Positions 1-6,564 of a DNA stretch of 13,798 nucleotides are shown here, piece by piece. The position numbers were made by a program, and so were the translations under genes. Position 1 is the first letter of the stretch. Each line of letters starts with the position of its first letter. The notes beneath the pieces were generated by a model that was given only the letters and a program-made list of their open reading frames with translations, was not told where the DNA came from and did not search any database. Source of the stretch: Lachnospiraceae bacterium UBA4380 (GTDB lineage: Bacteria > Bacillota > Clostridia > Lachnospirales > Lachnospiraceae); contig DGRU01000207.1 of assembly GCA_002390025.1 (NCBI GenBank), forward strand, positions 1-13,798, in the 5' to 3' direction.

Positions 1-300
1 CGAAAAACACAACCTGTGTACGAGACGGGTTTTCTTTGTTAAAAATTTGTTCATATTTTATTAAACGATTTTTAAATTGTTTCTCATTCTCCGTCCATTT
101 TTTATCTTTATACTTCAATCATAAGCTGAACAGAGAAGAAAACAGCTTTTAAACAGTCGCCAATGCAGCAGGCTTACAAATAACTTTTTCATAACTATGC
201 CAGGTACGCAGGTACCTGGCATCCTCCCTTTTATGGGGGATTTTCCGGAAACACCCTTCCGGAAATACTCCTGTAAATACTTTATGAATAAAAATATCTT
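1..300. other. AT-rich intergenic region without a gene
   Basis: I see no credible coding frame here on either strand. The first 130 bases are markedly AT-rich, with several T runs that could be the tail of a rightward terminator whose stem lies outside the window; this is a guess. The only clear structures are the 26-bp hairpin at 197-222 and two TTCCGGAA palindromes at 243-250 and 257-264. Base composition is unlike the GC-rich genes to the right. Confidence 0.6.
197..222. repeat. Perfect 11-bp inverted repeat (REP-like hairpin)
   Basis: ATGCCAGGTAC at 197-207 is followed by a 4-base loop (GCAG) and its exact complement GTACCTGGCAT at 212-222. No T run follows on either strand, so it does not look like an intrinsic terminator. 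The core resembles short GC-rich palindromes (GGTGCCTGGCACC type) that I recall as dispersed repeats in Clostridia and other bacteria, often linked to REP-associated tyrosine transposases. Assignment to a family is inference, because only one copy of this type is seen here. Confidence 0.6.
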
Positions 301-302
301 AT

Positions 303-340
303 AAAAAACGCGTCCGGAAGTCTGATCCCGGGCGCGTTTT
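303..340 (-). terminator. Intrinsic terminator of the leftward gene block
   Basis: AAAACGCGTCCGG (305-317) pairs with CCGGGCGCGTTTT (328-340): a 13-bp stem with one G-T wobble and a 10-base loop. Read on the minus strand, the stem is followed by a T run (CGCGTTTTTTAT). It lies about 60 bases past the stop codon of the Crh-like HPr gene, so it is the natural end of the block's transcript. The A/T flanks could allow weak function in the other direction too. Confidence 0.85.
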
Positions 341-400
341 CAATTCCATATGATCATGCCTCAAAGGGCATTCTTTGTGTCTTCATTCTGTGCAGATTCA

Positions 401-679
401 TCAGACAGCTGCGGCGGCCTTCTTCTCTCCGACGCAGAGGAACGCGGTGATCTCATCCATTGCGCTCGTCTCATCGTCTCCATCAATCATAACCTCAATG
501 CAATCGCCGGAAACAGCTTCCAGAGACATCATACCCATGATACTCTTGGCATTTACCTTCCTCGTACCATGTTCAAGATACACACGGCTCTCGTATTTGC
601 TCGCAACCTGTACCAGCTCCGCAATGGGACGGTCTTCCAGTCCCTGCGGCCGATTGATCAAGATCGATTTCCTAAGCAT
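401..679 (-). CDS. HPr-family protein, Crh-like (Glu15, Ser46)
   Basis: A 92-residue protein of the HPr fold, close to the normal HPr length of 85-90. In HPr, His15 accepts phosphate from Enzyme I within a GLHARP-type motif; here the motif reads GLEDRP, so His15 is Glu. The regulatory site is intact: NAKSIMGMM places Ser46 where HprK phosphorylates HPr and Crh. By family knowledge (Bacillus Crh has Gln15) such a protein cannot carry sugar-PTS phosphate but can, as Ser46-P, act as corepressor with CcpA-type regulators. It is the last gene of the block, 75 bases after whiA, with AGGAG six bases before the ATG. The position after whiA matches crh in Bacillus, and hprK lies in the same block. The tail ends in a Lys/Ala stretch. 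The fold and motif are seen; the signalling role is inferred. Confidence 0.9.
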   Translation of the reverse strand: MLRKSILINRPQGLEDRPIAELVQVASKYESRVYLEHGTRKVNAKSIMGMMSLEAVSGDCIEVMIDGDDETSAMDEITAFLCVGEKKAAAAV

Positions 680-754
680 AAATAACTCCTATCCTGCGGT
701 CTCCCGCTTGTAATCACTCAATGGATCATACAAAAGCATTACTACTTTCAATCT

Positions 755-1771
755 TCATGGAATTCTGCTCTCCTCCCGCGCTTTCTGCGCAAGCGAAGAC
801 AGTTTTCGCAGACGATGGTTCATTCCCGATCTTCCGACCGGAGGATTTGCGAGCGCACCCAGTTCTGACAGGGAAGCACCGGGATGCCGGGTCCGCAGTG
901 CCGCCGCTTCCCGAAGCAATGCCGGAAGGGTCTGCAGGGTCCCGCTCTCTTCGAGAAAGCGGATCTCCTCCAGCTGCCTGCCTGCAGATTCGACGGTCTT
1001 GCCGATATTGGCAGTCTCGCAGTTGACGCGACGATTGACTGAATTCCGCACCTCCTTGAGGATACGCGCATTCTCTGTGGCCATCAGGCTGACAGAGGCG
1101 TCCATCAGGTGCAGCAGTGTGACAATGTCCTCGGAATCCTTGATGTAGACGACAAAATATTTCTTGCGGATTGTCATCCCGGCATGGATTCCGTGTCCGG
1201 CCAGCACTTGCCGAAGCTGCTGTGCCTGGGGTTCCGAGAAGCATCTGTACTCCAGATGATATCTCTGCACGGGATCGTTCATAAACCCTGTACACAAAAA
1301 CATCTCCCGAAGATAAGATCTGCTCCTGCTCCCGCCGACCAGCTCCGGATCCAGCGTTCCGTCCTGTGTGCGCAGCGTGCCGTCACCCTTCAGGAAATGG
1401 AGTCTCTTCAGCAGATCAAGCATCTGCCCGGAAGCCTCCAGAACAGGGTCCGGAAGTGCTGCTTTTCGGTTTTTTGTGCTGTTTTCCGATGTACCGGTGT
1501 CTGTGTCCTGAAGGTCTGCGGGCATTTTGTCCGCATTTTTCCAGGGCGATGGTAAATCAGGTCTAATATTAACGTTTTTCTGAATTAAAGTAAAGCATTT
1601 TCTTACTGCTAAAAGATTTCCCGCAGAAAAATGCATCCTGACCACGCCGTCTTCTGTCTCAGGGAAGCTGACGATATTTGCGATCAGTGCCGCGATGGCA
1701 GTATCCCTGTCCCGCTTGGCGGAAGGGATGGTCCGGGCGGCTTCCGCCCGCAGATTGCCGGAAAAAGACAT
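755..1771 (-). CDS. whiA: WhiA (DUF199) DNA-binding regulator
   Basis: WhiA joins an N-terminal LAGLIDADG-like domain, without nuclease activity, to a C-terminal helix-turn-helix. It is needed for sporulation septation in Streptomyces and affects division and chromosome segregation in Bacillus. The protein has 338 residues, slightly longer than the usual 310-325. Diagnostic motifs are SRSYLREMFLCTG (about 149-161), NSVNRRVNCETANI (about 243-256) and the C-terminal HTH with LSELG and SGMNHRLRKL. The N-terminal half is divergent: residues about 72-105 form a Ser/Thr/Asn/Asp-rich linker not seen in Bacillus WhiA. The MSFS start matches the family. A GGGAGG lies about 14 bases upstream, which is long but leaves no better choice. 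It begins 21 bases after the rapZ stop. No yvcK gene lies between rapZ and whiA, unlike Bacillus. Confidence 0.95.
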   Translation of the reverse strand: MSFSGNLRAEAARTIPSAKRDRDTAIAALIANIVSFPETEDGVVRMHFSAGNLLAVRKCFTLIQKNVNIRPDLPSPWKNADKMPADLQDTDTGTSENSTKNRKAALPDPVLEASGQMLDLLKRLHFLKGDGTLRTQDGTLDPELVGGSRSRSYLREMFLCTGFMNDPVQRYHLEYRCFSEPQAQQLRQVLAGHGIHAGMTIRKKYFVVYIKDSEDIVTLLHLMDASVSLMATENARILKEVRNSVNRRVNCETANIGKTVESAGRQLEEIRFLEESGTLQTLPALLREAAALRTRHPGASLSELGALANPPVGRSGMNHRLRKLSSLAQKAREESRIP

Positions 1772-1792
1772 ATGATCGGCTGCGACCTCCCT

Positions 1793-2674
1793 TTATTTCT
1801 CTTCACTGTCCCGTGTTTTTTTCTTCGCATCGCGATGATAGATCTTGAGGGCATAATCCCCGCCGCCCCTCAGATCATCGTAGAGGCAGTTTGCCATTGT
1901 CACGCTGCGGTGCTGACCGCCCGTACATCCGATGGCGATCACCAGCTGGTTCTTTCCCTCCTCGACATAGTAAGGGATCAGGTAACGAATCATATCTCCC
2001 AGCATCTTCCGGAACTGTGTCGTCTGGGGAAAAGAGAGCACATAGTCCGAAACGGGCTTGTCGTTGCCTGTCAGCTCCTTGAGTTCATCAATATAATAGG
2101 GATTGGGCAGGAAGCGGACATCAAAGACCAGGTCCGCATCGTGGGGAATGCCGTTTTTAAAACCGAAGGACATGACCGAGACGATCAGGGAGTTGTACTT
2201 CTCGTTGTCGACGAAGACGCGGATCAGTTCCTCCCGCAGTTCCCGCACCAGCAGGCTGGATGTGTCAAAGACATAGTCCGCCTTGGATTTGATCTGTCTG
2301 AGGATCTCGCGCTCCTTGCGGATGCCGTCCTCCACACGCCCCTGCGGCTCGCAGGGATGAGCGCGGCGGGTCTCCTTGTAGCGCTTGATCAGGGTGTCGT
2401 CACTGGCATCCATGAAGAGGATCTCGTAGTCATATCCTCTCTGGCGGAGCGCCGCCAGCACCTCCTCCACATAGACAAAGGGGCGGTCCGCACGCACATC
2501 CAGCCCCAGGACCACCTTGTCCACGTTGCTGCCGGGCATAAAGACCAGCTCCATGAATTTGTCGATCAGGCGGACCGGCAGGTTGTCGACACAGTAATAT
2601 CCGCCATCCTCGAGAATCTTGATGGCCGTCGCCTTTCCGCCGCCGCTCATTCCGGTCACTACGACAAAGCGCAT
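1793..2674 (-). CDS. rapZ: RapZ/YvcJ nucleotide-binding protein
   Basis: A 293-residue member of the RapZ (YvcJ) family. In E. coli RapZ is an RNA-binding adaptor that directs RNase E to the GlmZ small RNA and so controls amino-sugar synthesis; in Firmicutes YvcJ binds and hydrolyses nucleotides and its partner is unclear. Visible motifs are the N-terminal P-loop region (residues 8-15), EDGGYYCVDNLP, the conserved SFGFKNGIPHDADLVFDVRF block, LPNPYY, TGNDKPVSDY and the C-terminal IGCTGGQHRSV motif. The P-loop reads GMSGGGKA, with Ala15 where Ser or Thr is usual, followed by Thr16. GGAGGT lies six bases before the ATG, which fixes the start. It follows murB by 46 bases and precedes whiA by 21, so it is probably cotranscribed with both. 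Placement next to murB fits a link to envelope precursor supply, but that is inference. Confidence 0.95.
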   Translation of the reverse strand: MRFVVVTGMSGGGKATAIKILEDGGYYCVDNLPVRLIDKFMELVFMPGSNVDKVVLGLDVRADRPFVYVEEVLAALRQRGYDYEILFMDASDDTLIKRYKETRRAHPCEPQGRVEDGIRKEREILRQIKSKADYVFDTSSLLVRELREELIRVFVDNEKYNSLIVSVMSFGFKNGIPHDADLVFDVRFLPNPYYIDELKELTGNDKPVSDYVLSFPQTTQFRKMLGDMIRYLIPYYVEEGKNQLVIAIGCTGGQHRSVTMANCLYDDLRGGGDYALKIYHRDAKKKTRDSEEK

Positions 2675-2720
2675 ACTTCCACCTCCATCCGTCTTTCTCA
2701 GAAGTCTCCTACTGTCTTTT

Positions 2721-3698
2721 TCAGAAGTCTCCCAGGAAGATCACTTCCCTTTCCAGCCTGACGCCGGAGTCCTCAAAAACCTTTTTCTGGACATCGCTGA
2801 TCAGAGTCCTGATCTGGGCAGACGTCGCCCCGCCGCGGTTGATGACAAAGCCGCAGTGTTTTTCGGACACCTGTGCTCCACCCACACTGTAACCGGCCAG
2901 GCCTGCATCCATGATCAGCTTGCCGGCAAAATATCCCTCGGGGCGCTTGAACGTGCTGCCCGCACTGGGAAATTCCAGCGGCTGTTTGGAACGGCGCTGT
3001 TCGGCCAGCTCCAGGACTCTGGCGCGGATCCTGTCCGGATCTCCGGGGGTCAGCTCAAACTGCGCGCGGAGGGCCGCCGCCTCGATGCGGCGGAGAAGGC
3101 TGGTCCTGTATCCGAACTCCATCTGATCCGCCGCATACTCCTGCACACTTCCGTCCGGCATGAGCAGGCGCACTGTGCGCACAGTCAGCCTCATCTCTCC
3201 GCCGTAGGCACCCGCATTCATCACGAGGCCTCCGCCCACCGTGCCGGGAATGCCCGCAGCAAATTCAAGGCCGGTCAGCCCATGCTCCATGGCCGCCATT
3301 GCAGCGGCTTTCAGAGTAGCTCCCGCTCCCGCCGTGATCCGGTTTCCGTCCACACAGATCCCGTCCAACGGAAAGGCCCCGGACAGATCTTCGCCGCAAA
3401 CAGCAGCTGTCTGCACTTTCTCTGCCGAAGGCGCCGTCGCCGCCGTCACGATCACACCGCGGTAACCGCCGTCTCCGATCAGGAGATTGGTCCCCCGTCC
3501 CAGAAGAAAATACGGTTCTCCGCTGTCTCTGAGCAGCTTCAGGATGGACGCCATCTCCTCTTCCGTCCTGACCAGGACCAGCGCATCCGCGGGGCCTCCG
3601 GTGCGGAACGAGCAGTGCCTGTCCATCGGTTCATTATATCTGATCTGCTCTGAAGGCAGAATTCTTCCCATTTCCTCCTGAAGTGCTGTGTGAATCAC
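2721..3698 (-). CDS. murB: UDP-N-acetylenolpyruvoylglucosamine reductase MurB
   Basis: Cytoplasmic FAD enzyme that uses NADPH to reduce UDP-GlcNAc-enolpyruvate to UDP-MurNAc, the second committed step of peptidoglycan precursor synthesis. Motifs in order: FRTGGPAD, the FAD-binding LGRGTNLLIGDGGYRGVIV, GIPGTVGGGLVMNAGAYGGEM, FGYRTS, the catalytic-serine motif GSTFKRP, then LAGYSVGGAQVSEKH and a C-terminal EREVIFLG carrying the second catalytic Glu. I place the start at the GTG at 3698 (325 residues), which has GGAGG four bases upstream. The frame stays open to 3734 without a better site, and the ATG at 3671 lies too close to its own AGGAGG. The loop pattern with GSTFKRP, AGYSVGGA and KHCGFVINRGGATS looks like the shorter MurB class of Firmicutes. 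It lies between hprK and rapZ, an arrangement I recall from Lachnospiraceae. Confidence 0.95.
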   Translation of the reverse strand: MIHTALQEEMGRILPSEQIRYNEPMDRHCSFRTGGPADALVLVRTEEEMASILKLLRDSGEPYFLLGRGTNLLIGDGGYRGVIVTAATAPSAEKVQTAAVCGEDLSGAFPLDGICVDGNRITAGAGATLKAAAMAAMEHGLTGLEFAAGIPGTVGGGLVMNAGAYGGEMRLTVRTVRLLMPDGSVQEYAADQMEFGYRTSLLRRIEAAALRAQFELTPGDPDRIRARVLELAEQRRSKQPLEFPSAGSTFKRPEGYFAGKLIMDAGLAGYSVGGAQVSEKHCGFVINRGGATSAQIRTLISDVQKKVFEDSGVRLEREVIFLGDF

Positions 3699-3794
3699 GT
3701 TTCCTCCATCCCGCCGCCAATGCTGTCTCTGCACACCTGCAGGGACGGCATCTGTGCGGCATATATACAGGTCTGCCCTTGCTTGAGCGGCAGA

Positions 3795-4745
3795 TCAGTC
3801 GTCTTCATTGTCTTTCTCTCTGCTCTTGCGCCTGAGATTCTCCTGCACCCTCTTGTACAGCTCATGCGCGGCATTATAGCCCATGAGTTTCTGGCGGTGA
3901 TTGGCCGCCGCAGCCTCACAGATGATAGCAACATTTCTGCCCGGCCGGACCGGAACACGGTAGCAGACCACCTTGTTGCCCAGATATTCCGTATAATTGT
4001 CCTCCATTCCGAGCCGGTCGTACTCCCGGTTCTTGTCCCACTCTTCCAGATGGATCTCCATATCAATACTCTGGCTGTCGCGGACACTGGAGACACCGAA
4101 CAGGGTCTTGACATCGATGATACCGATGCCGCGCAGTTCGATAAAATGCTTGGTGATGGGGGGCGCGATTCCGATGAGGGTCACCTCGCTGACCTTGCGG
4201 ATCTCGACCACATCGTCCGAAACCAGGCGGTGGCCGCGCTTGATCAGCTCCAGGGCCGCCTCGGATTTGCCGATGCCGCTGTCTCCGGTCAGCAGGACGC
4301 CGATTCCGTAGACATCCACCAGAACACCGTGGATGGAGATACAGGGCGCCAGGCGAACATTGAGCCAGCGCAGGATCTCCGCCATAAAGGGGCTGGTCGC
4401 CTGTGTGGTGAGATACATGGGCATGCCGTGCTTGCGTCCGATTTCCAGGATGATGTCATCGGGATACATCCCGCGGGTGAAGATCACCATGGGAACATCC
4501 AGAGAGAAGAGCTTTTCAAAAGCAGCCCTCTCGGACTCCTCATCCATCTGCTCGATATAGGAGTGCTCGACCAGACCGATCAGCTGGATTCTTCCGGCCG
4601 CGAAATGATCAAAATATCCCGTCAGCTCCAATGCGGGGCGGTTGACTTCCGTCTGGCGCACCTTGATGCCCTCTGTGGAGATTTCGGGCGCGAGGTTTTC
4701 CAGATTCATTTTTTCGACGATTTCATCAATATTCACGTAAGACAT
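3795..4745 (-). CDS. hprK: HPr kinase/phosphorylase HprK
   Basis: Bifunctional enzyme that phosphorylates Ser46 of HPr and Crh with ATP or pyrophosphate when glycolytic intermediates are high, and removes the phosphate when phosphate is high; it is the sensor of carbon catabolite repression in low-GC Gram-positives. The C-terminal catalytic domain shows the P-loop GDSGIGKS, preceded by the conserved SIHGVLVDVYGIGVLLTG, then LVSDDVVEI and the signature ELRGIGIIDVKTLFG. The N-terminal regulatory domain has RPALELTGYFDHF and VPMVIFTRG. The start is uncertain. GGAGG at 4759-4763 is 13 bases before the ATG at 4745 (316 residues, MSYVNI) but only one base before the ATG at 4757 (320 residues); the frame is open further up to 4832 without family similarity. 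I chose 4745. murB follows after about 96 bases. The Crh-like HPr at the end of the block is a probable substrate. Confidence 0.95.
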   Translation of the reverse strand: MSYVNIDEIVEKMNLENLAPEISTEGIKVRQTEVNRPALELTGYFDHFAAGRIQLIGLVEHSYIEQMDEESERAAFEKLFSLDVPMVIFTRGMYPDDIILEIGRKHGMPMYLTTQATSPFMAEILRWLNVRLAPCISIHGVLVDVYGIGVLLTGDSGIGKSEAALELIKRGHRLVSDDVVEIRKVSEVTLIGIAPPITKHFIELRGIGIIDVKTLFGVSSVRDSQSIDMEIHLEEWDKNREYDRLGMEDNYTEYLGNKVVCYRVPVRPGRNVAIICEAAAANHRQKLMGYNAAHELYKRVQENLRRKSREKDNEDD

Positions 4746-4877
4746 ATCTGCGTTCATACCTCCATTCCCTGATCTCTGACTGCTGTCCGCCGCTCCGGCG
4801 GCGCAAATGCGGACATAAAGACATCCATCCAAGACTCGCCCGCGGGTCCTGCGGCCGGCGTTTTTGTTGATGCTGCT

Positions 4878-6338
4878 TTATCTTCCGGTGAGCACGATAC
4901 TGGTCATCTCGTGCTCATCTCCCTCTACGGAAATAATGGGTGTCACGGAGGCACGGGAATAGATCCCCGCCACCTGTCCGCCGTAGAGATAGACACCTGT
5001 CATATTGCTGAAGGACTGCCACTGCGGCAACTGTTCCGCCTCTGACTGCCCGGGAGCGTCTTTGGCTTTTTCTATTACATTTTCTTTTGCTTTATCTTCT
5101 GCTTTTTCTTTTCCTGCTCCGGCGGCTTTCTGCGGCTTCTGTGGGCCGAAATAAATATTTTCCGTCCTGTAGGGCGTCACAAATTCCTGCAGGATATAGT
5201 CTGTGTCCGCGTGCGCATCAAGGCGGTCCTTCCATTCCTCTTCACTTAAAAGCCGCCCCGGATAAATGCCGTGGGCTCCGTAGGAATCACGGGGCTTGAT
5301 GATCCATTTCTCCCTGTTATTGCGTACATCCTCCCGCTCTGCGATCTCTTTGGTCAGGATCGCCGTGAAGGGAACATGAGCCGCTATAAAGGCATTGTCC
5401 TCCTCCGGCAGGAAGGAGGCAGTGCGGGGATCGTGAAGGATGCGGAAGAGCACCTTGTCATGCACGACCTGTGTGCAGAAATCGCCGATCAGGCAGACAC
5501 TGCGGTCCCGGACAGCCTGCAGGAAGGGCCGTACCTCTTCTCTGTGGGCCAGGATATCGCTGGTCACCGCGCGGCGGTAGACAGCGTCGACCGCATGGCC
5601 GTCCCCCGTCACAAGCCTGCCGTTTTCATAGCGCATATCCCTGATCTCCGCCACAAAGGCCCGGCAGCCGGCGCGCTCAAAGGCCTCCCGGAAGGCCGTA
5701 AACTCGGCCGCGGAGGAACCTTTTTCCAGAAAATCCACAATGGCGACAGCAGGAAGGCCGGCCTTGTCCGGCTCCTGGCCCGCCGTTTTCTGCCCCTCCG
5801 CATAGATGCGCAGGAAAGTCTCGGCCCAGGAGTCAAACAGTTCGAACATGTGCTGTTCATACCGCTCATTCATCTGCCGGTAAAGGAGAGTATTGCGGTA
5901 AGTGCGGTAGAGCTCGGCGTTTTCGTTCATGGCGCTGCTGCCGTCCGCGTTGAATTCACAGAATTTGAATTCTCCCGTCTCCTCATTGAGAAAAATATCC
6001 AGCCTGCACACCGGCAGCAGAGTGCTGTAGGCGGGCCGATGCAGGATCATCTCCTCGAGTTCCCGCGGAAAGCCGAACAGGGCGCGGTAGTCGGCCTTGT
6101 CCAGATACTCTTCGATCACGCGGACAAGGATTCTCCAGGCATGCTCCAGGTCCTCTTTCAGCCTGACAAAGCCCTCTTGGGAAAAATATTTGGGCAGATA
6201 TCCGAATTTGATCGGCACTCCCTTGTAAGTCGCCGTCCCCTGCCGCATCTCCTCGATCTGGGCGCGGCCGGAGGCTGCATGTGCCTCAAAATCCCGGAGC
6301 ACCAGCCCGCGGGGTTCGGCATCTATGGTCATTCTCAT
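4878..6338 (-). CDS. Circularly permuted ATP-grasp ligase, substrate unknown
   Basis: A 486-residue cytoplasmic protein resembling glutathionylspermidine-synthase-like, circularly permuted ATP-grasp enzymes, which join a carboxylate to an amine using ATP. Visible signs are CEFNADGSSAMNEN (about 127-140, like the EFN.D...E motif of that group), VVHDKVLFRILHDP (about 291-304), VPFT, the ATP-binding WIIKPRDSYGAHGIYPG (about 345-361, probable lysine 348), YILQEFV (about 381-387) and NMTGVYLYGGQVAGIYSR (about 445-462). Residues about 400-438 are a Lys/Glu/Ala-rich insertion inside the ATP-grasp region. No signal peptide or membrane segment is seen. AGAGG lies nine bases before the ATG. It sits 179 bases after uvrC and about 130 before hprK. 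The natural substrate cannot be read from the sequence. Claims of glutathionylspermidine synthesis would be unsafe, because no partner amidase or polyamine gene is nearby. Confidence 0.75.
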   Translation of the reverse strand: MRMTIDAEPRGLVLRDFEAHAASGRAQIEEMRQGTATYKGVPIKFGYLPKYFSQEGFVRLKEDLEHAWRILVRVIEEYLDKADYRALFGFPRELEEMILHRPAYSTLLPVCRLDIFLNEETGEFKFCEFNADGSSAMNENAELYRTYRNTLLYRQMNERYEQHMFELFDSWAETFLRIYAEGQKTAGQEPDKAGLPAVAIVDFLEKGSSAAEFTAFREAFERAGCRAFVAEIRDMRYENGRLVTGDGHAVDAVYRRAVTSDILAHREEVRPFLQAVRDRSVCLIGDFCTQVVHDKVLFRILHDPRTASFLPEEDNAFIAAHVPFTAILTKEIAEREDVRNNREKWIIKPRDSYGAHGIYPGRLLSEEEWKDRLDAHADTDYILQEFVTPYRTENIYFGPQKPQKAAGAGKEKAEDKAKENVIEKAKDAPGQSEAEQLPQWQSFSNMTGVYLYGGQVAGIYSRASVTPIISVEGDEHEMTSIVLTGR

Positions 6339-6399
6339 TGTTGTCAGCCTCTCTCTGTTTTTCGGGGCTCTATCCCTGCTCCGCCTGCCTTTCCTGCCC

Positions 6400-6564
6400 T
6401 TGCCGGGCAGGGTTCTGCTATTCCTGTGCAGAGTTCTACTCTTTCTGTGCAGGACTCTGCTCTTCGCCGCAGAGGCTGTTCTTCCTGTGCAGAGTTCTGC
6501 CCTTCCTGCGCAGAGTTCTACTCTTCCTGTGCAGGATTCTGCTCTTCGACGCGAAGGCTGTCAG
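6400..6564. repeat. 21-bp minisatellite across the uvrC stop codon
   Basis: About eight tandem units, mostly 21 bases, start at 6400, 6421, 6442, 6463 (19 bases), 6482, 6503, 6524 and 6545. The common core on the + strand is TTCCTGTGCAGRRTTCT followed by RC. On the coding strand the units read as heptapeptides such as QNPAQEE and QNSAQEG. There is a higher-order duplication of 82 bases: 6421-6481 matches 6503-6563 with roughly 8 mismatches. The last uvrC codons and its TAG (6518-6520) lie inside the array, and the matching TAG is present in the copy at 6436-6438. Spacing is too short and units too similar to coding sequence for a CRISPR. Confidence 0.85.

Noticed and set aside
350..713. Small + strand open frames opposite the HPr-like gene
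   Set aside because: They are antisense to a gene with a clear HPr fold, contain no motif and cross the terminator side region without a ribosome site.
4790..4805. GC-rich hairpin CGCCGC-CGGA-GCGGCG upstream of hprK as a terminator
   Set aside because: The stem is six bases and no T run follows on the minus strand, so it is at most a minor RNA structure.
6400..6564. CRISPR array
   Set aside because: Units are 21 bases head to tail without spacers, and they continue the coding pattern of the uvrC end.
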